NCBI RefSeq assembly: GCF_011305535.1
Contig: NZ_CP049905.1
Span: 1,994,001-2,058,000 of the forward strand
Direction: 5' to 3'
Origin: Diaphorobacter sp. HDW4B
Lineage (GTDB): Bacteria > Pseudomonadota > Gammaproteobacteria > Burkholderiales > Burkholderiaceae_C
Length of the DNA stretch: 64,000 bases
Shown here: positions 17,853 through 24,596 of the stretch, piece by piece
Numbering within the stretch: the stretch's first letter is position 1
Layout of the letters: every line of letters begins with the position of its first letter
Program-made: the position numbers and the translations under genes
Notes under the pieces: generated by a model
What the model was told of the DNA's origin: nothing
The model's database searches: none
Seen by the model: the letters and a program-made list of their open reading frames with translations, nothing else

Positions 17853-18299
17853 TCAGATCCGCTGTGCCCACATCGCCATGGGAGCGGGCGCTCGCTGACC
17901 TGCCTGCGGACTTTCCTTGAGCCGCTTGTCCCAGCGCTCGGCATGGTCGAGCAGCATCTCGGTGGCCTGCAGCAGCACCGAAGCGCTCGCATCGGCAAAC
18001 GGCACCGGCAGATGCAGCACCGCGCGATCCTGCTCATCGAGTCCCACCCAACCGCCGCCGAAACCTGCGCCCAGCCAGTTGCCGCGAAGCAGCAATCGCA
18101 GGCCCTCGGAATCGAGCGTCTGCTTTTCCAGCGCGCAGCTCAGCAGCCAGCGCGACTGCGCGGGCACATGGCGAATCACCACCGCCAAGCTGCCATCGAA
18201 CACCAGGTGACAGCAGCCCTGCGAATCAGCGCGCAAGGCTGGGATTCCGATGAGCTTGCCCAATTCGGAAATCAATTCATCGGTGGACAAAGGCTGCAT
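17853..18299 (-). CDS. CesT-like type III secretion chaperone
   Basis: A small acidic protein of 148 residues with the class I chaperone plan. An N-terminal helix (LSTDELISELGKLIGIPAL) precedes strands CHLVFDGSLAVVIRHV and RWLLSCALE, then a loop, AVLHLPVPFADASASVLLQATEMLLDHAERWDKRL, and a Pro/Ala tail. It sits at the outer left edge of the T3SS island, next to the anti-sigma-like gene. By position it resembles the BtcA chaperone of Bordetella, which serves the effector BteA. No effector gene lies beside it here, so its client must be encoded elsewhere or be one of the candidates in this island. Confidence 0.65.
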   Translation of the reverse strand: MQPLSTDELISELGKLIGIPALRADSQGCCHLVFDGSLAVVIRHVPAQSRWLLSCALEKQTLDSEGLRLLLRGNWLGAGFGGGWVGLDEQDRAVLHLPVPFADASASVLLQATEMLLDHAERWDKRLKESPQAGQRAPAPMAMWAQRI

Positions 18300-18344
18300 G
18301 GGAGGTGTCGGGGAAGTGAATGAAAAGAAAGTTGGTGCGGAAAT

Positions 18345-18372
18345 GGAACGATCGGGCGGCTGCGGTTACTCA
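18345..18372 (+). promoter_or_regulatory. hrp-box-like promoter, plus strand
   Basis: GGAACG at 18345-18350 and TTACTCA at 18366-18372, in the fixed spacing GGAAC-N16-YYACYNA shared by eight sites in this window. It points toward the phosphatase operon at 18992 but first crosses the oppositely oriented anti-sigma-like gene (18462-18893). Confidence 0.65.
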
Positions 18373-18461
18373 CGATTTTTCTTCTGTGCTGCAGCTCGAC
18401 CGTCGGGGACGTGAATGCCAATGATAAACCCGGATGATTTGCATCTGGATTCCCCCTGCGA

Positions 18462-18893
18462 TCAGGCCTTGGCCGGAAGAGTTCGACTGACCAGCACCTC
18501 ATTCACATGACCGTCCCGGCGGTACGCAAACTGATCCGCAAGGTTTCTGACGAAATGCACGCCCAGACCACCGATCTCCCGCTCCTCGATGGGCGCGTTC
18601 ACGTCCACCTCGGCGGCGGCGGTCGGATCGTAGGCGGGGCCTTCATCACGCAGCAGGGCACGCAGATGCGCGGGTGCGATGAAGTCGATCTGCACGGCCA
18701 CCGGACCGCCCTTTCCCTGATACGCATGCATGGCCACGTTGGTCAGCAGCTCGTCGAGCATCAGGCCGAACGATGCGATCAGCGCAGGCGGAACGTCGTG
18801 CTCCTCACCCCATGCTTCCATGCGCTCGAAGAACGGCGGCAGCTCATCGACAGTGCCATTCAACGAACACAGAAGCTGGATGGAGGGGCTCAT
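18462..18893 (-). CDS. RsbW/BtrW-like ATP-binding protein (anti-sigma/kinase)
   Basis: A 143-residue protein carrying a GHKL (Bergerat) ATPase fold: N-box E48..N52 in DELLTNVAMHAY, G1 box D83-x-G85 (RDEGPAYDP), and G2 box GGLGVHFVRNLAD at 108-120. No HisKA phospho-acceptor is present, so it is of the serine kinase/anti-sigma type (SpoIIAB/RsbW). With the STAS protein (31817), the SpoIIE-type phosphatase (21683) and the ECF sigma (54236) it makes a full partner-switching set, as in Bordetella btrW/V/U/S. ATG 18893 is chosen because longer upstream starts add a non-homologous Cys-rich tail. Confidence 0.85.
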   Translation of the reverse strand: MSPSIQLLCSLNGTVDELPPFFERMEAWGEEHDVPPALIASFGLMLDELLTNVAMHAYQGKGGPVAVQIDFIAPAHLRALLRDEGPAYDPTAAAEVDVNAPIEEREIGGLGVHFVRNLADQFAYRRDGHVNEVLVSRTLPAKA

Positions 18894-18991
18894 AAAAGCG
18901 GCGTCTTGAAGAACAAGGAACAACTGCAAAAGCGTTGCAGACCACATGCCGACAAGCATCGTGCGACATGTTTGAACGGGGGCATTGTGGC

Positions 18992-19768
18992 ATGAGCAAT
19001 CCGATTTCCGCCAGTGTTCGTGACACCGACAACACACAAAAACCCACGCTGAATGCGCTGCTGGAAGTGGCCGGACTGTGGTGGCTGATGATCAGCGCGG
19101 GCGTGCTGCTGATCGCTGCATTGCTGCTGCAGGTCTATGGCCGCGAGGTGGACAGCATCCAGCAATCGCGCGTGTCGCTGACCATTGCAGAGCTGCAGGA
19201 AACGATCGAAACCGACATCGCGCTCGGCCTCGATCTGGCGGAAAACCACGGCATCACCTTCAAGCTGGAAGCCGCTCTGGCGGCCGACGCATCGCTGCAC
19301 GCCATCGATGTCGTGAGCCGCAACGGCGTCGCATTGTTCAGCACCGATCGTGGTGCCGTGGGCGAGCGCTGGCAGGCCGCAGTCACCACGGCCGCCGATG
19401 CAGGCGTGCACGGCAATCATCGCTGGAGCACGGTCATCGACAACGAGACTGTGAGCGGTGTGTTGCTGCACAACGCGTTCGGCGAAGTGATCGGCCATGT
19501 GACGGCGACCTATGCCGCACCGCCATCGCGCCTGAGCGCTGCAGCGCTGCGCGTCGGCATGCCGCTGTGGATGGCGGCGTTGGCCTCGCTTGCCGTGCTC
19601 GCCATGGTCTCGTTGCTTGCCGCGCGTTGGGCGCTCGCACCGCAATACCGGCATCTGGAAGCGGAACGGACAGGCGTGTTGAACGCATCGAACGCCAAGG
19701 CCACCGAGGTGCGCGCGCGCCTCGATGAATGCCTTGCCAAACTCGACGCCATGGAGGCTGCGGAATGA
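18992..19768 (+). CDS. Membrane protein with periplasmic sensor-like module
   Basis: A 258-residue protein with one membrane helix at about residues 30-52, a periplasmic domain of about 130 residues, and a second helix at about 190-215. A short coiled-coil cytoplasmic tail of some 40 residues follows. The periplasmic part has an ExxIxxxIALGLDL helix followed by a VVSRNGVALFSTDRG strand pair, reminiscent of Cache-like sensors. There is no enzymatic domain. It is the first of three overlapping genes; its stop overlaps the next ATG by 4 bases. It probably passes a signal to the phosphatase encoded two genes downstream. Confidence 0.75.
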   Translation: MSNPISASVRDTDNTQKPTLNALLEVAGLWWLMISAGVLLIAALLLQVYGREVDSIQQSRVSLTIAELQETIETDIALGLDLAENHGITFKLEAALAADASLHAIDVVSRNGVALFSTDRGAVGERWQAAVTTAADAGVHGNHRWSTVIDNETVSGVLLHNAFGEVIGHVTATYAAPPSRLSAAALRVGMPLWMAALASLAVLAMVSLLAARWALAPQYRHLEAERTGVLNASNAKATEVRARLDECLAKLDAMEAAE

Positions 19769-21693
19769 CCAGGCAGCACAGCACATCGCAACGTCTCGGC
19801 TGGATGGGATTGCTGCTTCTGCTGCTGACCAGTCTCGCGCTGAGTGGCGTCACATACCGCCTGCTGCACCAACTGCGAATGGACAGCGAGACTGCGCGCG
19901 CGCAGTTGCTTGCGCAATCGGTGGCGCAGCGCGTCGAGCATGCGCTGGCGGTTGGCGTGCCGCTGGAGCAATTGCAGGGCATGCAGGCGTTTCTTGAACA
20001 CCGACTCAAGACGCACGCGGACATCGCATCGATCGCACTGTTGAATGCCGATGGCAAGGTGCTGTGGCAAGCGCGTGCGAACATCGCCAACAGTGACGCA
20101 AGCAACGCCGCACAGGCCAACGCGCCGGTTGCGATGCACTCTCGCCAACCATTGGCCAGCGTGCGTCTGGAACTGCAATCGAGCGACCTGCAGTCCTTTG
20201 CCGCAAGCACGGCGATGCTGCTGGTTCCGGTGATCATTCTGCTGTCCGCGCTGGCATTTCTTGCCGCGCGTTTCAGCGAAGCGCAAGGCCCGCTGCTGCG
20301 CAATTTCGCTGCACGTCTGGGCACGCGCGCGATTCTCAACGGGCGCTTCGACAGCTCATTCGTCATCGCCCAACGCCGCGAATATGACTTGCGCGTGCAG
20401 AACCTGGGACATGCCACACGCCATGTCCACGAAACGCTGGTGCGCGTGCGCCGCCTCATCGCCTCGCTGCGGGTGACCGAGCCGCAATCGTCCCGACGCG
20501 ACCGCCTCGATCAACTGCTGCACGAAGCCGAAGGCCGGGACCGGTTTGCAGACAACGGCCTGCTGCAGATTCGCGTCGTCGCCGCGCAAGCGCAGGCGTT
20601 CTGGGCCTGCCTGCTGGTGTCCATCAGCAGCATGGCCATGACCATGCTCGCGACAAGCGATGCGGCCACAACGCCCTTGCAGACCTGGGTGCAGACCTGG
20701 CGTCTGCCGCTTTTCGTTGCCTGCGCCGTCGTGGGTGCCCTGCTGATCAGTCGCACACGCCTGCGCCCGCATGTCAGCTTGATGGCTTGCTGCATCGCGC
20801 TGTGCGGACTGGGCATTGCATGGTCCATGGGTTGGCTGGAGCGCCTTGCCGTCAACGCCGACCTGCTCGCCATGCCGCTGCTTGGCGGTGCCATGGCAGG
20901 CGCGGCCTTGCTCGCCTGCATGCAGGTGCAGATGCAACGCGGCGGCAGCACGATCGCCGCCACTCCGCACTGGCCCGTCGCCGCCATCGGCGCATGGAGC
21001 ATTGCACTGCTGTGGATGGCACCAGCGCTTGCCGCCGTCACGCAAAGCGCCTTGGGCGAGCGACTCGGCGCGGCCGCGTTGATGCTGCCCGCACTCTGCT
21101 GCATAGTGCATCTGCTGCAGTGGAACGCACCACGCAGCGCATGGCGCATGGCGTTGGGCGCGTCTTCCGCACAGCCCGCGTTCCGCATCTCGCCCGCGCT
21201 GTCGGCTGCAGCAGCGACCGGCGTGCTGGCAATGCTGCTCGACTCGCTCACATGGGGCACTGCCAGCATTGCAATCAACGGCATGCTCGGCATCGGCGTC
21301 ATGGCGGGTCTGTACCGACCCATTCTGCGCAGCAGACAACTGCTCGTCATGCTGCTGCTGTGCGCTCTGCTGTGGATGCTCAGCCAGTTGTTGAAAGACA
21401 GTGCGCTGCTGCACAGTGGCATCGCATGCGTGGCCGCACTGGCGCAAGGCTGGGTGCTGGGCTGCATGCTCAAGTCCAACGGACCCTGGCACGAACCGAA
21501 GGCACCGCACCATCTCATCGCGGTGACGCTGGGCGCATCGGCCGCCATGTGGTTGCTGCAGCTTTCACTGCCGCCCATCAGCCTGCCGCTTGCGGCCTGC
21601 GCACTGCTGGGCGCGGGGCTTTGGAAGCTCGCGCATCAAGCCGTTGGTTTGAACACAGCGCCAGACTCACCCGGAGCATCCGATGCAGCTTAA
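19765..21693 (+). CDS. Polytopic membrane protein with N-terminal sensor module
   Basis: A 642-residue protein. Residues about 10-30 form a membrane helix. Residues 30-150 are a periplasmic module with VEHALAVGVPLEQLQGMQ and IALLNADGKVLWQAR, and residues 152-180 form a second helix. A cytoplasmic linker of about 110 residues (VHETLVRVRRLIASL) follows, and then about ten hydrophobic helices from residue 285 to 635. I do not recognise the C-terminal membrane domain as a known transporter. It starts inside the previous stop (ATGA) and ends inside the phosphatase gene (11-bp overlap), so all three are translationally coupled. A role in signal input is inferred from context only. Confidence 0.7.
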   Translation: MTRQHSTSQRLGWMGLLLLLLTSLALSGVTYRLLHQLRMDSETARAQLLAQSVAQRVEHALAVGVPLEQLQGMQAFLEHRLKTHADIASIALLNADGKVLWQARANIANSDASNAAQANAPVAMHSRQPLASVRLELQSSDLQSFAASTAMLLVPVIILLSALAFLAARFSEAQGPLLRNFAARLGTRAILNGRFDSSFVIAQRREYDLRVQNLGHATRHVHETLVRVRRLIASLRVTEPQSSRRDRLDQLLHEAEGRDRFADNGLLQIRVVAAQAQAFWACLLVSISSMAMTMLATSDAATTPLQTWVQTWRLPLFVACAVVGALLISRTRLRPHVSLMACCIALCGLGIAWSMGWLERLAVNADLLAMPLLGGAMAGAALLACMQVQMQRGGSTIAATPHWPVAAIGAWSIALLWMAPALAAVTQSALGERLGAAALMLPALCCIVHLLQWNAPRSAWRMALGASSAQPAFRISPALSAAAATGVLAMLLDSLTWGTASIAINGMLGIGVMAGLYRPILRSRQLLVMLLLCALLWMLSQLLKDSALLHSGIACVAALAQGWVLGCMLKSNGPWHEPKAPHHLIAVTLGASAAMWLLQLSLPPISLPLAACALLGAGLWKLAHQAVGLNTAPDSPGASDAA

Positions 21694-23755
21694 GCGACGC
21701 ATTCTGCTGATCCTGCTTCTGGCGATGGCATTGCTGGTCGGCGCGTTGACGTTGACGGGCTGGCTCGGCGAGCAACGCTGGCAGCAGCGCTACAACGATG
21801 CCCTGCTGCAGAACCAGCGCATCGCCTGGGACAAGCTGCAAAGCGAGCAACTGGAGAATCTGGAAGCCGTCGCGCGCAGGCTGCTGGAGAACCCGGACTT
21901 CCAGAACGTGCGCGACCCGCAAGCCACGATGCGCATCGAAGCCCTGCTCGCTCGCACTGTGCGCGAGGCGAGCCCCGGCATGCGCATCGACGTGCTTTCG
22001 CCGCGCGGCTCGCTGCTTGCCACCACCGAGACATCGCTCGACCCGCAGCCGATGGCCGAGATCGGCTGGATTCAACGCGCCCACTCGATGGACGAGGAGG
22101 TGCAGTCGCTCATCCAGCTTGCACCGCAGCGATACGAATGGGTGAAGATCATCGGTTTCGACCATGGTGCCATCGCCATCGGGCAGGACGTCGCACCGCA
22201 TCTGAGCGCCTTGTCCGACTACCTCGGCGGCCGGATTTTTTTGAGCAATATGCGCGGTGCCTACGCCATCGGCACCGATGCGGGTGTGCTCAAGAACCTC
22301 GTCCCCGACGTGCCCGTGCGCACACCGCGTGCGCAGATCGACACCGTTGGCGAAGGAGAACTTCAGGGCCACGCGCTGCAGATCATCAGCCAGCCGGTTC
22401 GCAACTTCGATCAACGTGTTGTCGGTGCGCTGGTGTGGGTGCAGGATGTCACGGCAAGCCATCGTTCGGACCGGCTCTTCAACGCGCTGTCGCTGGCCGC
22501 AGCGTTGTGCTTTGCCGCGATGCTGGTGCTGGCGATCGCACTCTATGTGCACCACGCGATGGAGCCGCTCAAGCGCTCGGTCAACGTGCTCAAGGCCTTG
22601 TCCAACGGGCGCATCGACGCGGCGCTCGATGATGGTGACGAGGACAGCGAAGACGAAGCCGGAGCCATCGCCCGAGGCGTGGTCGCCATCCGCACCGAGC
22701 TGCTCAATCTGGACACGCTGCGCCAGGAGCGCGTGCGCACGCGCGTGCAACAGGAGCGGCTGATCCGCGACCAGTTGCGCACGCTGGCGGACAGCCTCGA
22801 CCCGACCTCGCGCGAAGAGATTCTGTCGGCGCTCGGCTCGCGCAACGAATCGCCAGCCTTGCCCGCTTCAAGCGGCGTCGACACGCCCAACCAGTTGGCC
22901 GATCTGGCAGGCATTCTTGGCCGCATGTCCGGCCTGGTGAGCACGCAGCAGAACCGTCTGCTCAAGCTGCTGCGCGAACTGCAGGCGGCCATGCAGACAC
23001 AGGCGCTGTTCGCCAGTCTCCAGCAGGAGCTGGAAATCGCGCGCCAGATGCAATTGTCCATCCTGCCGCGCACAGCGCCTTCAATCAGCGAGGTCGAAAT
23101 TGCCGCGCGGATGATTCCAGCCAAGGAGGTCGGCGGAGACTTCTACGACTACTTCTCCATCGACGACGAGCACCTGGCCGTGATCGTGGCCGACGTGTCC
23201 GGCAAAGGCGTTCCCGCCGCGTTCTTCATGGCGATCTCGCGCACGCTGCTCAAGAGCAATGCGATGCACTACAAGACGCCCGGCAAGACGATCTCGGCGC
23301 TCAACGATCAACTGTGCGCAGAGAACGACCAGATGATGTTCGTGACCGTGTTCTACGGCGTGCTGCATCTGCCAACGGGGCGTTTCAGCTATGTGAACGC
23401 GGGCCACAACCCGCCTGTGCGTGTGCGCTCCGGACAGGCTGAGTATTTCCCGTCGGGCCAGAACATGGCGCTGGCCGTGCTGGAGGAGCAGGACTACGAA
23501 GAGAGCGAAGTGCAGCTTGCCGTCGGCGAATCACTGGTGCTCTATACCGATGGCGTGACCGAAGCCACCAACAACGCGGGCGCATTGTTTGGTGAGCCCG
23601 CCTTGCTCGATGCGCTTCATGCGCGCACTGCCGATCTTTCCACCGCACAAGTGCCAGAGCATCTGGTGCAGGCTGTGCGCAGCTTTGAAGCCGGTGCCGC
23701 GCAAGCGGATGACATCACCGTTGTCGCGCTCACCTACAGAGGGGTCGCGCCATGA
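21683..23755 (+). CDS. SpoIIE/RsbU-type PP2C phosphatase with sensor and HAMP-like region (BtrU-like)
   Basis: A 690-residue protein. A membrane helix lies at 8-28, a periplasmic sensor domain at about 30-265 and a second helix at about 268-290. A HAMP-like linker, a long coiled coil and a C-terminal PP2C-like serine phosphatase (about 455-688) follow. The metal-binding motifs are intact: EVGGDFYDYF with D486, VIVADVSGKGVPAAFFM, NAGHNPPV, LYTDGVTEATN and ADDITVVAL. By family it should dephosphorylate the STAS antagonist at 31817 and so free the antagonist to capture the RsbW-like protein and release the sigma factor. Bordetella BtrU is the closest known plan. Confidence 0.9.
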   Translation: MQLKRRILLILLLAMALLVGALTLTGWLGEQRWQQRYNDALLQNQRIAWDKLQSEQLENLEAVARRLLENPDFQNVRDPQATMRIEALLARTVREASPGMRIDVLSPRGSLLATTETSLDPQPMAEIGWIQRAHSMDEEVQSLIQLAPQRYEWVKIIGFDHGAIAIGQDVAPHLSALSDYLGGRIFLSNMRGAYAIGTDAGVLKNLVPDVPVRTPRAQIDTVGEGELQGHALQIISQPVRNFDQRVVGALVWVQDVTASHRSDRLFNALSLAAALCFAAMLVLAIALYVHHAMEPLKRSVNVLKALSNGRIDAALDDGDEDSEDEAGAIARGVVAIRTELLNLDTLRQERVRTRVQQERLIRDQLRTLADSLDPTSREEILSALGSRNESPALPASSGVDTPNQLADLAGILGRMSGLVSTQQNRLLKLLRELQAAMQTQALFASLQQELEIARQMQLSILPRTAPSISEVEIAARMIPAKEVGGDFYDYFSIDDEHLAVIVADVSGKGVPAAFFMAISRTLLKSNAMHYKTPGKTISALNDQLCAENDQMMFVTVFYGVLHLPTGRFSYVNAGHNPPVRVRSGQAEYFPSGQNMALAVLEEQDYEESEVQLAVGESLVLYTDGVTEATNNAGALFGEPALLDALHARTADLSTAQVPEHLVQAVRSFEAGAAQADDITVVALTYRGVAP

Positions 23756-24492
23756 TGCAACGCCCGCACGTAGCGCAGCGTCACGAGGTCGTCGTCGCGG
23801 CGCAGTTCGGCCACGCCGACATAGCCGTTGCGCGTCGCACGGCTTTGCGCGTCCAGATCGGCGCTGTCGATGAGTCGCTCGTCCGCCATGTCGAAGTGCG
23901 CACCGCGATGCAGATCGATGCGCATCACATGGCGCTTGAGACCATCGATGTCACCCGTCCAGCCGATGTGCATTCCCTGACGCATCAGGTTGTGGCGGCT
24001 GCGATGATTGTGCAGCGACACCATCGCCAGGCAGTACGGCCTGCCCTGCGCCTGCGACATGGCCAGACGCACCGCCAGCAAGGTGCGCTGCAGCCCATTG
24101 CCACGCCATTGCGGCAACACCATGCAGCTCGAAATGTGCGCGACTTTGTCGAGCAAAGGCGCCGCCAACCCCAGCACCACGCCAAGATGGCCGGCATCCT
24201 GCGGCTGCGGAAAACCCACCATCGCGTAGGCGATCAACTGCTCTCCATGGTAGACGCCGATGGTCTGTCCACGATGGCCGGTGTGTGCGGTGAAGAAGGC
24301 CGCCTCGTCGTCCTCGCGCACATAGAAATCGGGGTTCGGAAGATCGCGGATCACCTCGTCGCGCAAGCCTTGCCATTGCACCAGGTCCTGCGCCGTCAGC
24401 ACACGCGTGGTGACCTGCGGCAGATGCGAGAAGGCCGAGGCCGGAGGCAACTGCGGCGGTATGGCGATGAGGGACTCTGCGTCGGAAATCAA
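23734..24492 (-). CDS. GNAT family N-acetyltransferase
   Basis: About 252 residues with a central GNAT fold: GHLGVVLGLAAP, then the CoA-binding VLPQWRGNGLQRTLLAVRL (Q/RxxGxG/A motif), followed by YCLAMVSLHNHRSRHNLMRQGM. The substrate is unknown. The 3' end overlaps the phosphatase gene by 22 bp tail to tail. I set the start at TTG 24492 because AGGAGA stands just upstream; a GTG at 24525 (263 residues) is the alternative. Its place inside the sensor cluster suggests a part in the same system, but this is only positional. Confidence 0.75.
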   Translation of the reverse strand: MISDAESLIAIPPQLPPASAFSHLPQVTTRVLTAQDLVQWQGLRDEVIRDLPNPDFYVREDDEAAFFTAHTGHRGQTIGVYHGEQLIAYAMVGFPQPQDAGHLGVVLGLAAPLLDKVAHISSCMVLPQWRGNGLQRTLLAVRLAMSQAQGRPYCLAMVSLHNHRSRHNLMRQGMHIGWTGDIDGLKRHVMRIDLHRGAHFDMADERLIDSADLDAQSRATRNGYVGVAELRRDDDLVTLRYVRALHHGATPL

Positions 24493-24596
24493 GAACTCTC
24501 CTGCGTTGATCGCAGCGCGATGCACGCTGTGCTGCGAATGATAAACACGCCACGTGACATTGCACAGCGCTGCGGTTCAAACACATCGGCACCGCC

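Noticed and set aside
18417-18530. Small plus-strand frame of about 31 codons in the leader after the 18345 motif
   Set aside because: Too short, no family signal and overlaps the anti-sigma-like gene in antisense; mentioned only in the leader finding.
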